Made by a program: the position numbers and the translations under genes
In this document: piece after piece, positions 28,356 through 38,112 of the stretch
How the letters are laid out: each line of letters begins with the position of its first letter
Position numbering within the stretch: position 1 is the first letter of the stretch
NCBI GenBank assembly: GCA_016861345.1
Contig: BOLD01000001.1
Location: 1-64,000 of the forward strand
DNA: 64,000 bases
Source: Oligoflexia bacterium
Lineage (GTDB): Bacteria; Bdellovibrionota; Bdellovibrionia; Bdellovibrionales; Bdellovibrionaceae
Direction of reading: 5' to 3'
Notes under the pieces: generated by a model
What the model was told of the DNA's origin: nothing
Seen by the model: only the letters and a program-made list of their open reading frames with translations
Database searches by the model: none

Positions 28356-31300
28356 AGAAACTACTCTTTACTCTTCTTTTGATACCTCTCTTCAGTCAGG
28401 CACAGGGTCTTGATTTGACTTTATCTCTTCAGAGAAATACAGAACAGGCAGCCCAAGCCCTTGTTCTATTTTTAAAAAATCCTTCTGTTATAAAAGCCCG
28501 ACCTGTATTTTCTGATGCCGAGAAAAAGATTCTCGCAGATTTAGGAACAAATTATCTCGCTTATTCTCAGGTGATTACGGTTCAAGATGAAATCATTTTC
28601 CATAAGCTAAAAACAAAAATTCGAGATGAGAATTTGCCTTTAAACCTGGATTTAAACGAGATTCAGCTTGAACCACTTTCCTATGATTCAAAGATTGATC
28701 CCCTTGCCAGCCAACAATGGGCTTTGAACAACAAGGGCGAGGCTCAATTTGTTGACCTTGATCCTTTACAAACCTACCGGGTCCCTGGCCGCCCCAAAGA
28801 AGACCTGGGGCTCACCAGCGTGCGACCAGCACAGGGAAAGAAAATTCTTGTCGCTGTTCTTGATACAGGAGTTCAAAAAAATCACCCCGATCTAATTGGT
28901 GTCTTACACAGAAATGAATCCGAGTGTCGGGCCCTTGAAAAATACTTGGAATGCACAAAACAAAAAGATAAAGCCACCTGTGAAAAGCAGTGGTTTAATC
29001 TTCAAAACCCTGAAGTGGACCAAGATCAAAATGGATACCCCCTTGATTGCTCTGGCTGGAGTGTTATCGGTGGTGCCAATGCAATGAAAATCTTAGGAAA
29101 ACCTGATTTCTCTGATGAGGCCGGCCATGGTACCCATGTGGCTGGAATTATCGGAGCCCAACAAAATAATGGGATTGGAATTAAAGGCATTTCATCAAAT
29201 GTCGAGATCCTTCCTGTCCAAGTTATCAGTTTGAAACCAACCGAACCCATTAAGCCATTATCAACTGACTTTGATCCAAATGAAGACAAACTTCCCCCCG
29301 CTCGAGGCCTAAGTGCCGTGGGAGATCTTGTCGCCCGTGGAGTGATTTATGCTCTACGCTCAAAGGCTCAGGTGATTAATTTTTCATTGGGCTGGCCTCA
29401 ATCAAGAGACTCTCAATTTTTACGTCAAGTGATTCAAGAAGCACAAAAACGCGGAGTCATCATCGTCGCTGCTGCGGGAAATGATTCCACTCGGGCTTTG
29501 CTAAGACCCTGCGCCTATAGCGGAGTGATCTGCGTTGGAGCCCAGGGACCTGACGGAGCTCTGGCTCATTTTTCGAACTATGGCAGTGGTGTTGATATTT
29601 CTGCCCCTGGTACAAATATATTAAGCACCTATCCAGAATCAAAACGCCCTGTCCGCATGCGAAGCGTGATGGGATATGAATTTTTAAGTGGAACTTCTCA
29701 AGCGACACCTGCTATTTCCGGTCTTGTTGCGGAAATGTTTTCTCGCGGCTTCAGCGCAGAAGAGACCTACAGTCGCTTGATCTTAGGTGCCCGCCCCGCC
29801 GCCACCCCCTTAGAGATTATCCCTGGGGGAAGTCACCAGGTTACAAAATCACCACAAACCATGCCCAGCAAACCTGATCAGCAAAAATTTATTCTGTCTG
29901 GAAATGCTGATCTTGCCAGAGCCCTTACCATTGAGAAACAAGCCCTGATTTTACCTCTTTCAAAAGAAAGACAAGAGATTTTGTGGAATGCCCAAAGCGC
30001 TGAAATCAATTGGAACATTGATTTGATTAATCGATGGGAATCCATCGATTCAAATAAAGTTCAAGTCACTGTTGAAATGATGACAGAAGGCCCCTTAAGC
30101 GTTCGCCCCCAGGTCAAGTCTGCAACTCTGAAGCAGACAGGTGGCAACTGGAGTTCCGGTGAGGTTCGTCAACTTCAAGTTCAACTTGAAATCACCGATG
30201 ACCGTCCTGAGCGATCACGCCTCCCCAGTGATCTGGAGCTTAAATTAATTATTCAAACTGGATCACAAAAACGAGAGGTCATTGTCGGAGCAGAAATCAT
30301 CAGACCCCTTTCTATTAATTCACGAGGTGAAGATCTCACCGCTTTACCTATTGAGAATTTCCCCAAAGCAAGAACCAACACCATTCCTGTCGAAAATAAT
30401 TTCGATGGCCGCTTTGAAATGGACTATGTGCTGGTTTCATACCAACAAGCCTACTGGGAATACTGGCTGATGACTCAAAAACCAAATGGGTCCTACGCGA
30501 CATTTGGTCCTGTTCGCACAAAAGCTGTCACAAAAAATGTGGACTATGTTCGTGAGCAAATCTTTCGATTCGATGTGAATCAAGATGGAAAACCTGAATA
30601 CATCATCGGCATTATGGATGATCGCAGTGGAGAGGATGATTATCAGCCCTCGCCCATGACCTTCTTTGTTTTCAATGATCAGTTCCAGCTGGTTGAGACC
30701 ATCGACTATGATTCAAAAACTTCTCAAATTCCTTATGTTTTGCGATGGCAACAAATTGGCCATAGCCGTCGCCCTGTTTGGCTAGGCCCCGGCAAAGACC
30801 CCAATAAAAAACCCTCGCTTTGGGATCATTGGCAAAACAAGGCCGGAGTAGAGGAAAAAGAAGAAATCAGACTTTATTATTTAAATGAAAAAAATCAGCT
30901 CCAAGCTATTCAGGAACATCAGGGTTACCGAATTGTGGATATCTTAGAACCCACAACGGAGCAGGCCCTGACTGGCCGGGTTCCTTTACTTTTGGCAAAG
31001 AACCGAGGAACAGAGAATCATCCTTCTTATATGTATGATTTTGCCCAGGCCGAGTTCACCGAGGGCAATGTCACAGAATTTAAGAAAATTGATCTCTTCA
31101 AAGAGGGCACAACTTATCGAAACATTTTAGACACCAGAGTCGATCGCATTCTGTCCTTGGATTTTGAAAACGAGGTATCAAAAGGAACCTACTGGTTCTC
31201 TGAGGGCAAAAGTCGCGAGCAGCATCTTTCACTTCTAACTCATGAAAATCACGAGATTTTGCAATACAATCTCAAGTCCATTCGCCCCCTTGTCGATGCG

Positions 31301-31753
31301 GCTCTATTGGTGAGAACGGTCTTTGCAGGAAGCCGCCTGAGTGGTGCCTTTTTGCTGACAAACAGTGAAATTCAGTACCACGACTTAATCAGCGGGGATG
31401 TGGTGAATCAAAGTATGGATCGGTACTCTTTCTTTCCAAGCAGCATGATGACGAACATGCAGTTTCCGATTCTTGCGACTGATGAAAAATTGGGTTCAAA
31501 GCTGCCAGGTCTCTTCACCAGCGAAGGCAGCGGGCTGAATAAAGGCATGAAGGTTCTCGTTCCCAGCTACTCAAGCAATGGACAACTGATTGAACTCTCA
31601 TCCCCTGCTCGCTTTCGCTTAAGAGCAGAAGCCGGTTGCAAACCGCTGGATACTCCCATCTGGGGTGGTCGGCAGTCGGCATCGTCCATCGATTACATCT
31701 GTCGAGATCGGGATAAAGGCGACCAAATTATAAGAATGAAAATGAATTACTAG
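28352..31753 (+). CDS. Large exported subtilase (S8) with beta-rich C-terminal half
   Basis: 1133 residues with signal peptide MKKLLFTLLLIPLFSQAQG. The S8 domain spans about 160-480 with Asp171 (VAVLDTGVQ), His259 (GHGTHVAGI), Asn377 (AAGNDST) and Ser449 (GTSQATPAI). A Cys-rich insert (about 191-233) sits between Asp and His. The remaining 600 residues are beta-rich; FDVNQDGKPEYIIG near 735 looks like an FG-GAP/VCBS Ca-binding loop. The protease should be active outside the cytoplasm. It is translationally coupled to the 1116-residue protein before it, which could be a substrate, partner or chaperone; that is inference. The stop is 30 bases before the next gene's ATG. Confidence 0.88.
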   Translation: MKKLLFTLLLIPLFSQAQGLDLTLSLQRNTEQAAQALVLFLKNPSVIKARPVFSDAEKKILADLGTNYLAYSQVITVQDEIIFHKLKTKIRDENLPLNLDLNEIQLEPLSYDSKIDPLASQQWALNNKGEAQFVDLDPLQTYRVPGRPKEDLGLTSVRPAQGKKILVAVLDTGVQKNHPDLIGVLHRNESECRALEKYLECTKQKDKATCEKQWFNLQNPEVDQDQNGYPLDCSGWSVIGGANAMKILGKPDFSDEAGHGTHVAGIIGAQQNNGIGIKGISSNVEILPVQVISLKPTEPIKPLSTDFDPNEDKLPPARGLSAVGDLVARGVIYALRSKAQVINFSLGWPQSRDSQFLRQVIQEAQKRGVIIVAAAGNDSTRALLRPCAYSGVICVGAQGPDGALAHFSNYGSGVDISAPGTNILSTYPESKRPVRMRSVMGYEFLSGTSQATPAISGLVAEMFSRGFSAEETYSRLILGARPAATPLEIIPGGSHQVTKSPQTMPSKPDQQKFILSGNADLARALTIEKQALILPLSKERQEILWNAQSAEINWNIDLINRWESIDSNKVQVTVEMMTEGPLSVRPQVKSATLKQTGGNWSSGEVRQLQVQLEITDDRPERSRLPSDLELKLIIQTGSQKREVIVGAEIIRPLSINSRGEDLTALPIENFPKARTNTIPVENNFDGRFEMDYVLVSYQQAYWEYWLMTQKPNGSYATFGPVRTKAVTKNVDYVREQIFRFDVNQDGKPEYIIGIMDDRSGEDDYQPSPMTFFVFNDQFQLVETIDYDSKTSQIPYVLRWQQIGHSRRPVWLGPGKDPNKKPSLWDHWQNKAGVEEKEEIRLYYLNEKNQLQAIQEHQGYRIVDILEPTTEQALTGRVPLLLAKNRGTENHPSYMYDFAQAEFTEGNVTEFKKIDLFKEGTTYRNILDTRVDRILSLDFENEVSKGTYWFSEGKSREQHLSLLTHENHEILQYNLKSIRPLVDAALLVRTVFAGSRLSGAFLLTNSEIQYHDLISGDVVNQSMDRYSFFPSSMMTNMQFPILATDEKLGSKLPGLFTSEGSGLNKGMKVLVPSYSSNGQLIELSSPARFRLRAEAGCKPLDTPIWGGRQSASSIDYICRDRDKGDQIIRMKMNY

Positions 31754-31782
31754 TTTTGAGTCATAAAACACAGGAGGAAGAA

Positions 31783-32703
31783 ATGAAGAAAATGAACCTA
31801 GTTAAGTTTGGACTAACTGCAATGTCAGCAGTTGCTCTGAGTACTGTTTTCACAGCCTGCGGCGGTGGTGGCGGCGGCGGTGGTGGTAGCGGATCAGTTC
31901 TCTACTACCCATTTGAAACAGTTTACGGAGATGTCTGTACAACAATGGAAGCCACTCCAGGATGTACATTTGACCGCATCACTGGCGACCGAATTACTGT
32001 GAGCCGAGATCCAGACTATAACCGAACAGGATACGGATCAGACGATCTTTGGTTTGTTCAATTTTTTGCCGATGGAACTGCGGACGTTTATGATCAGTAC
32101 GGATTCTATCAATACACAGCCAGCACAAGCTCGTTTGCAGGCTGGGTTGGTGGCAACACAATCGGCGTCGGCACAACTGGTCTTTTCTGGGAAAACGTAG
32201 CTGGCGGAACATACTGGCTGGGCAAAAATGGAGTTCTCTATAACGCGAACCCTGGCGAAGGTAATTACGGCCAAGCCATCAACGATCAAAATGCTGATGA
32301 TGCCTCGGATACAAATTTTGCCGCCATTCAATCAGAAACAAATGAAAAACTTGTTAAAGCTGGCGCAGATAAACTGATGAAAGAATATGGATTTAAAGAA
32401 GACAAGGCTCGTGCAGTTGCTTCAGCTCTCAATTCTTGGGCGGTTTCCTCTGCTGAGCGAGGATTCACAACAGATAAAGATATGGATAAAACATTCCAAT
32501 CTGTGTTTGGTGTCGAGTTCTCAAGCGCCCTTGCTGCTGTTAAAGATCTTCAATCAGGAAATAAGGCTTCAATGAAAGCTTTAACAAATAGAACTGCTGC
32601 TGAACTGGGATTGACTCCTTCACAAGCTCAGAACTTTATCAAAGGCATGTACAAAAAAGCCCTGGCCAACTGGGGTCTGGATGCTGATAATTTTGTTTGG
32701 TAA
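31783..32703 (+). CDS. Exported lipoprotein with poly-glycine linker
   Basis: 306 residues from the ATG at 31783, which has an ideal AGGAGG five bases upstream. The signal peptide ends at VFTAC, followed directly by nine glycines, a flexible tether after the lipidated Cys. The middle (40-165) is rich in Tyr, Gly and Trp and probably beta. The last 130 residues are helical and Ala/Lys-rich (EKLVKAGADKLMKEYGFKED). No family recognised. A strong terminator follows, so it ends the transcript that began with the two large proteins or has its own promoter. Confidence 0.75.
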   Translation: MKKMNLVKFGLTAMSAVALSTVFTACGGGGGGGGGSGSVLYYPFETVYGDVCTTMEATPGCTFDRITGDRITVSRDPDYNRTGYGSDDLWFVQFFADGTADVYDQYGFYQYTASTSSFAGWVGGNTIGVGTTGLFWENVAGGTYWLGKNGVLYNANPGEGNYGQAINDQNADDASDTNFAAIQSETNEKLVKAGADKLMKEYGFKEDKARAVASALNSWAVSSAERGFTTDKDMDKTFQSVFGVEFSSALAAVKDLQSGNKASMKALTNRTAAELGLTPSQAQNFIKGMYKKALANWGLDADNFVW

Positions 32704-32735
32704 GCAAACAAACTCAACAAGCGCACATAAAAAAA

Positions 32736-32765
32736 GGGCGATTCCAACATGGGATCGCCCTTTTT
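32736..32765. terminator. Strong bidirectional intrinsic terminator
   Basis: GGGCGATTCC (32736-32745) pairs with GGGATCGCCC (32751-32760) with one G-T wobble and a five-base loop. It is flanked by a seven-base A-run on the left and TTTTT on the right, so it serves the lipoprotein on the plus strand and the convergent gene on the minus strand. Confidence 0.88.
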
Positions 32766-32788
32766 AATTTCACTTCAACTTAAAACAA

Positions 32789-33319
32789 TTAGTGCAGAAC
32801 TGCACCAAGCATTAAGAACGCCATGAAAGTCGAATAACGATAGCAAGCCTGTCCGTTATTCAATTTGTACATGATCAACTGACCTTCATAAGTCACAACG
32901 TACTGTGGATTGATGTAGTGGTTGTTTTCCATAGCGTCAGCCAAAACAGTCACAACTGCAGGCTTGCCATTCACTTCGAAATTGATCTTGTTGTTGTCTT
33001 TATCAAGACCTTTGAAAACGATGCGAGTGTCAATTGCACGACCTTCAACCTCGTGATGGATAGTTCCACCCAACTCGTTTCCTTCTTTTTGGAAAACAGT
33101 ACGGATCATTTGTCCGTCTTTTTTCATTGTCAATTCAGCAGAGTTTGAAGTCTCACTCACGTTACCAAAGATAACAAAATCTTTAACCGACCCAGCGATT
33201 GAGTGATCGTACTCTTTCAACTGAATGTCATGTGATCCAGTGATTGTTGTCAGCTTGTGCTCTTCTGCTTGAGCAAAAAGACCGAAGCAAAGCGCTGCGA
33301 CCATCATTAATTTTTTCAT
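32789..33319 (-). CDS. Exported protein of unknown function
   Basis: 176 residues with a clear signal peptide (MKKLMMVAALCFGLFAQA) and GGAGG six bases before the ATG. The mature chain is mostly beta-strand, Lys- and Asn-rich, and ends in a hydrophobic stretch STFMAFLMLGAVLH that might sit in or on a membrane. No family recognised. An unusual 10-bp palindrome lies upstream of its ribosome site. It shares a terminator with the convergent lipoprotein gene. Confidence 0.65.
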   Translation of the reverse strand: MKKLMMVAALCFGLFAQAEEHKLTTITGSHDIQLKEYDHSIAGSVKDFVIFGNVSETSNSAELTMKKDGQMIRTVFQKEGNELGGTIHHEVEGRAIDTRIVFKGLDKDNNKINFEVNGKPAVVTVLADAMENNHYINPQYVVTYEGQLIMYKLNNGQACYRYSTFMAFLMLGAVLH

Positions 33320-33337
33320 AAACCCTCCAAGGTTATT

Positions 33338-33369
33338 ATTTGTTTAAACAGCTCGTGCATTAAACAAAT
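33338..33369. promoter_or_regulatory. 10-bp perfect palindrome upstream of an exported-protein gene
   Basis: ATTTGTTTAA (33338-33347) and TTAAACAAAT (33360-33369) are exact inverted copies with a 12-base spacer, ending about 20 bases before the ATG at 33319. It could be a repressor or activator site or a 5' mRNA hairpin that protects the message. Confidence 0.5.
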
Positions 33370-33424
33370 TGAGTTCTGAAATTGCTACTCGTAATGCAGG
33401 TGGTTATTAAAATTTATGGGCTAA

Positions 33425-34528
33425 CTACTCTAGATCCAGAAGCGAGGCGATAAATTCCTGGCTCGAAAAGGCTCTTAAATCCCCGATTTTCTCTCCCATG
33501 CCAATAAGACGAATCGGGATTTTGAGTTCCTGTGAAAGACCGACGGCGACTCCACCCTTGGCTGTACCGTCCATTTTCGTGAGCACAACACCCGTTAATC
33601 CAAGAGCCGAGTGAAATTCACGGGCTTGAATCAAGGCATTCTGCCCTGAGTTCGCATCTAATACGATTAAGGTCTCATGAGGAGCATCGGGGATAACTTT
33701 AGTCATGACCCGCTTCATTTTCTTTAATTCGTCCATCAGATTGGCCTGAGTGTGCAGTCTTCCAGCGGTATCAATAATCACCACGTCATAGTCTTGAGCT
33801 TTCGCCTTGGCGACAGCATCAAAGGCAACGGCACTGGGATCAGTTACTCCTTCAGGAGAAAAAATTTCGACCTGGGCGCGCTCAGTCCACACTTTCAGCT
33901 GACCACCAGCAGCCGCACGGAAGGTGTCTCCCGCAGCAACCAAAACTTTTTTCCCCTCTTTAGCCAAATGAGCGGCTAATTTTCCAATGGTCGTCGTTTT
34001 TCCGGCTCCGTTGACTCCAACCACCATCCACACTGTTGGCTTTTGGTCAGTTCGAAGATGAGCAAAAATATGTTTTGAATCTGGCTCAACCACATGAGCT
34101 TGAGCAAAAATATCCGTGAACTCTGTTTTCAGCAGAGCTTGAATATTTCCAATATTGGATTGTTCTTTTGAACTGAGCTCAGATTCAACTTTTCCCATCA
34201 AGCGCTGAACGGTCTGAGGACCTAAATCGCTGGTGTACAGAATCTCTTCAACTTCATCAATATTCTTTCTTGCTGTTTCATTTGAAAAAAGTGATTTCAA
34301 TCGACCAAAAAGATTTTTCTCTGTCTGAGCCAAAGCTTCTTTTAAGGTTTTTGTGGATTGAAATTCATCCTCGACTTGAACGACTGGATCTGGCTGGGGG
34401 TGAAATTTAACAGGACAGCCCTGCTGCTGTTCACGCTTTTTATTTTTTTGATTTTGAATATAGGTAATTGAGCCAACAACCACTACCGATATAATAACAA
34501 GTATGATTGCTAGCTCAAGCTGACCCAT
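33425..34528 (-). CDS. ftsY: Signal recognition particle receptor FtsY
   Basis: The SRP-GTPase receptor that docks ribosome-nascent-chain complexes at the membrane. 367 residues. The N-terminus (LAIILVIISVVVVGSITYI, about 6-24) is a true membrane helix, unlike E. coli FtsY. A short linker, the N domain (75-145) and the G domain follow: GVNGAGKTTTIGKL, DTFRAAA, DTAGRLHTQ and TKMDGTAKGG. It starts 8 bases after the smc stop, so the two are cotranscribed. Confidence 0.97.
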   Translation of the reverse strand: MGQLELAIILVIISVVVVGSITYIQNQKNKKREQQQGCPVKFHPQPDPVVQVEDEFQSTKTLKEALAQTEKNLFGRLKSLFSNETARKNIDEVEEILYTSDLGPQTVQRLMGKVESELSSKEQSNIGNIQALLKTEFTDIFAQAHVVEPDSKHIFAHLRTDQKPTVWMVVGVNGAGKTTTIGKLAAHLAKEGKKVLVAAGDTFRAAAGGQLKVWTERAQVEIFSPEGVTDPSAVAFDAVAKAKAQDYDVVIIDTAGRLHTQANLMDELKKMKRVMTKVIPDAPHETLIVLDANSGQNALIQAREFHSALGLTGVVLTKMDGTAKGGVAVGLSQELKIPIRLIGMGEKIGDLRAFSSQEFIASLLDLE

Positions 34529-34536
34529 TTTCGATC

Positions 34537-37500
34537 CTATTTAATATCGGAAAGGTTAACAGAAACCATTGTCGAAACCCCACGCTCTTGCATGGTGACT
34601 CCGTAAAGTTTCTTCGCCACTTCCATCGTGTGCTTATTGTGCGTGACGACGATAATCTGTGATCGCTTAGCCATCTCTCTGACAAGATCATTGAAACGGA
34701 AAACGTTCGCATCATCAAGTGGAGCATCGACCTCATCCAGTAAGCAATAAGGTGAAGGCTTCACCAGGAAGATCGAGAAAACCAGAGCCACTGCAGTCAG
34801 AGCTTTCTCACCACCCGAAAGAAGAGAAATATTTTGCATCTTCTTTCCTGGAGGTTTGGCAATGATCTCGATTCCCATTTCACCTTTTTCCACATCTTCA
34901 ACAAGTTCCAGTCGCGCCTCGCCACCGCCGAAAAGAACAGGGAAAACTCGAGTGAAACGCTCATTGACCAAATCAAAGGTCTCTTTAAATCGCTTAGAAC
35001 AAATTCTGTTAATACGATCAATCACACGGCGAAGCTGCTCTTTCGCTTCGTTTAAGTCAGCCTGCTGCTGAACTAAGAATTCGTAGCGTTTTGCTGTGTC
35101 TTCGTACTCTTCAATTGCAGAAAGATTAACTTCACCAATCTTGCCTAATTTTTCACGAAGTTCTTTTAACTCAACATCTGCTTGAGCTGGGTCACCCTCT
35201 CGAGTCAAATGCTGTTCATAGATTTCAGGCAGGTTCAGCATATAGCGCTCACGGATTTGGTCCACAAGGTACTGCTCTTTCATCTTAGCCTGTTCAAATT
35301 TTAATTGAGAATCATTCATCTTATGCTGACGCTCATTTCGAGAACGCTGAGCCGTTTGAACCTGCTCTTCAATTTCTCGAACTGTCGCAGCCATTTCTTC
35401 ATAAGCATTTTTGGTGTGCGCCGCTAATGTTTTTAATTCTTCTACTTCGTGAGCCATTCTCTCAAATTCAATCTTCTTTTCTTCAAGTTGGATTTGAGAT
35501 TCAGTCATCACAGTCACGTTTTTCTGAGACTCTTCACTCATGCGGGACAACTGGCCGTTCAGATCATCCACTTGACGGCGAACCATCTCTAGATGCTTTT
35601 GGACACCTTGATATTCTTGAGTTTTTGCAGCCGATTTCGCCTGAAGGTCCATGACCTCGGCCTGCATTCCATCAAAGCCCATGCGAATGTTCGTTAATTC
35701 ACTTTGCAGTGATTCAACAGCCTCTTCGACAAAAACTTTCTTCTCACGAGCCTCTGTCAGGGCTGACTGCAGCTCTTCCATTCGATTTTCAAGAGTTCGA
35801 ATTTGTTCTGAGATTTTTGCGATCTCTCGCTCTTGTCGCTCAGTCGCATATTTTGCGTTCTCAACTTCAGTCTCTGAACGCTCAAGGTCTTTGCGAAGCT
35901 CAGCAACCTTAATTTCCTGCTCCATCTTACGCTTTTGAGCACCCTCAAAGTCAGCAGTCACTGTCATGAGCTGCTCTTCAAGTTTTTTAAGAGCCATTTG
36001 TGCTAACGCTAGTTTTCCTGACCACTCATCTTTTTGCTGACTAAGTTCTTTAATCTCACGACGACGCTTGAGTACTCCGCTATCTGCTGATTCTGAAGAG
36101 CCACCCGTCAGAACTCCGTCAGCTGTTAATGTGTCTCCGTCCATTGTCACAAAAGTCCAACCCTCGTGCTTTGGTCGAAGCATTAAAGCTGTGCGAATAG
36201 AATCAACGATAGCCACACCATCAAGTAAGAAGGACACAGATTGAGAGAACTTGTCTGAGGCAGTGACCACATCCTTTAGGATAGCTTGAACACCCTCTCC
36301 GCTTGGAGCTGGTGCGCGATGAGCGACTCCTGAAGCCTCGCCTGAATAAAAGCTTGATCGGCCAGAATTTTGACCTTTCAAATAATCAACAGCCTGAACT
36401 GCTTGACCTGAATCCGAAGTCAAAAGCATCTGAAGGCGTGAGCCCAGAGCAGCTTCCATTGGGACTTCGTACTCAGCTGGAACTTCGACAACTTCAGCAA
36501 CAGGTTGGAAATAGACCGAACCGTCAGCAGTGATCTCTGCTTGCTTAGTTTTATGCCAAAGCATGACGCTCTTAACACCTTCTTCAAAACCTTCAAAATT
36601 ATTATGAAGATTCTCAAGACCGTAAAGTCGGCTGGCCACTTGATTGAGATTGTCTTTAAATTCGTCAACTTCAGATCGTTTGACTGCGATTTGCTCTTGA
36701 AGAATTTTTTTGTTCGCCTCAAAAGTATCCGCGTCATTCATCAGATCCATCTGCATCTGACGTTCTTTTTCTAAAGTTTCATAAACTTTTTGACGACGAT
36801 CTGCGAACTGGATTTGTTTTTCTTTTAATTCAAAATGAACCGCTTGCTCATTGGCTTCGCGCTCACGGATATCAGAAAGTTGATGATCTAAGGACTGAAC
36901 TTTAGCATCAATTGAGGACTCAGTCTGCCCCAGAGCAAAAAGCTCTCGGCGTTTTGCCGTTAACTCTTCATCAACCTCTTGAACTCGAGCCTGTGATTCT
37001 TGAAAATATTCATTTTTAGAAGCAAAGAGTGTTGAAAGTGATTCTGATTCAACTTTCAATGTTTCATTTTGCTCTTCAAGTTGAGACAAATCCCGTACTA
37101 AAAGTTCACGACGAGCCTCTTGCTCTTGCAACAGCGATCCGGTCATTTGCTCATTTCTTCGTGCCTGCTCGATTTCAAACTTGAGCTCTTGAATCTCCAT
37201 CTCTTTCTTCTGAGTGAGAGATTGTTTTTCATAATGCTGAGCTTGAAGCTCTTCAGCTTTTTTCTCTTGCTCCAGCAAAGATAGCTTTAAAGTTTCGAGA
37301 TCAGACTGAAGAGTTGAAAGCGAAGATTCGCCCTCGACCTCTTGAGACTGACACTCTTGGAAAATACGCTGACATTCATCAGCTGCAGCCTTGAGATCAT
37401 TAAACTGAAGCGAGGAAACCCAAAGGTCTAACTCTTCAATCTGAGTTTTCAAATTACGATATCGCTCAGCTCGCTGTGCTTGACGCTGTAAAGAATCAAT

Positions 37501-38112
37501 TTGGCGTTTCAGCTCACCGATGATGTCCTGCAAACGAACCAAATTTTGCTCTGTTTGCACAAGCTTTCGCTGAGACTCTCGCTTACGAACTTTAAACTTT
37601 GTGATCCCCGCAGCTTCTTCGATCAGCATGCGGCGGTCTTCTGGCTTTGCGGTAATGATCTTACCGATCATGCCCTGCTGGATAATTGAAAATCCTTTTG
37701 ATCCGGCACCTGTATCCATGAAAATTTCTTGAACGTCTTTGAGGCGAGCAGGTTCTTTGTTCACAAAGTACTCGGACTCGCCATTGCGGTGAAGACGACG
37801 AGTCACCATGATTTCAGTGTGCTTAATGTATTTGACTGGAAAAGGGCCCCCGTCATTCTCAAGAGTCAGAGAAACTTCGGCCATTCCTGATGGAGCGTAA
37901 CCTTCAGCACCGGCGAAAATCACATCCGTCATCGTCGATCCGCGAAGATCCTTGGCCGACATTTCACCCATAACCCACACAAGGGCATCAACGATGTTTG
38001 ATTTTCCACAACCATTCGGTCCAACGATACCGGTAATCCCTGCATCGAAATGAATAACTGTGCGATCTTTAAAAGATTTAAAGCCAATGAGTTCAATTTT
38101 TTTAATTCTCAA
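34537..38112 (-). CDS. smc: Chromosome condensation ATPase SMC
   Basis: 1191 residues from TTG at 38112, chosen because GGAGG sits seven bases upstream and the protein begins with the family's RIKKIELIGFKSF; an ATG 22 codons earlier gives residues unlike SMC. Walker A is GPNGCGKSN near 34. A long coiled coil follows, then a hinge near 505-670 with Gly-rich turns (YLKGQNSGRSSFY), the returning coiled coil, and a C-terminal head with the signature LLSGGEKALTA and Walker B LLDEVDAPLDDAN. It compacts and segregates the chromosome with ScpA/ScpB, which are not in this window. ftsY follows at once. Confidence 0.97.
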   Translation of the reverse strand: MRIKKIELIGFKSFKDRTVIHFDAGITGIVGPNGCGKSNIVDALVWVMGEMSAKDLRGSTMTDVIFAGAEGYAPSGMAEVSLTLENDGGPFPVKYIKHTEIMVTRRLHRNGESEYFVNKEPARLKDVQEIFMDTGAGSKGFSIIQQGMIGKIITAKPEDRRMLIEEAAGITKFKVRKRESQRKLVQTEQNLVRLQDIIGELKRQIDSLQRQAQRAERYRNLKTQIEELDLWVSSLQFNDLKAAADECQRIFQECQSQEVEGESSLSTLQSDLETLKLSLLEQEKKAEELQAQHYEKQSLTQKKEMEIQELKFEIEQARRNEQMTGSLLQEQEARRELLVRDLSQLEEQNETLKVESESLSTLFASKNEYFQESQARVQEVDEELTAKRRELFALGQTESSIDAKVQSLDHQLSDIREREANEQAVHFELKEKQIQFADRRQKVYETLEKERQMQMDLMNDADTFEANKKILQEQIAVKRSEVDEFKDNLNQVASRLYGLENLHNNFEGFEEGVKSVMLWHKTKQAEITADGSVYFQPVAEVVEVPAEYEVPMEAALGSRLQMLLTSDSGQAVQAVDYLKGQNSGRSSFYSGEASGVAHRAPAPSGEGVQAILKDVVTASDKFSQSVSFLLDGVAIVDSIRTALMLRPKHEGWTFVTMDGDTLTADGVLTGGSSESADSGVLKRRREIKELSQQKDEWSGKLALAQMALKKLEEQLMTVTADFEGAQKRKMEQEIKVAELRKDLERSETEVENAKYATERQEREIAKISEQIRTLENRMEELQSALTEAREKKVFVEEAVESLQSELTNIRMGFDGMQAEVMDLQAKSAAKTQEYQGVQKHLEMVRRQVDDLNGQLSRMSEESQKNVTVMTESQIQLEEKKIEFERMAHEVEELKTLAAHTKNAYEEMAATVREIEEQVQTAQRSRNERQHKMNDSQLKFEQAKMKEQYLVDQIRERYMLNLPEIYEQHLTREGDPAQADVELKELREKLGKIGEVNLSAIEEYEDTAKRYEFLVQQQADLNEAKEQLRRVIDRINRICSKRFKETFDLVNERFTRVFPVLFGGGEARLELVEDVEKGEMGIEIIAKPPGKKMQNISLLSGGEKALTAVALVFSIFLVKPSPYCLLDEVDAPLDDANVFRFNDLVREMAKRSQIIVVTHNKHTMEVAKKLYGVTMQERGVSTMVSVNLSDIK

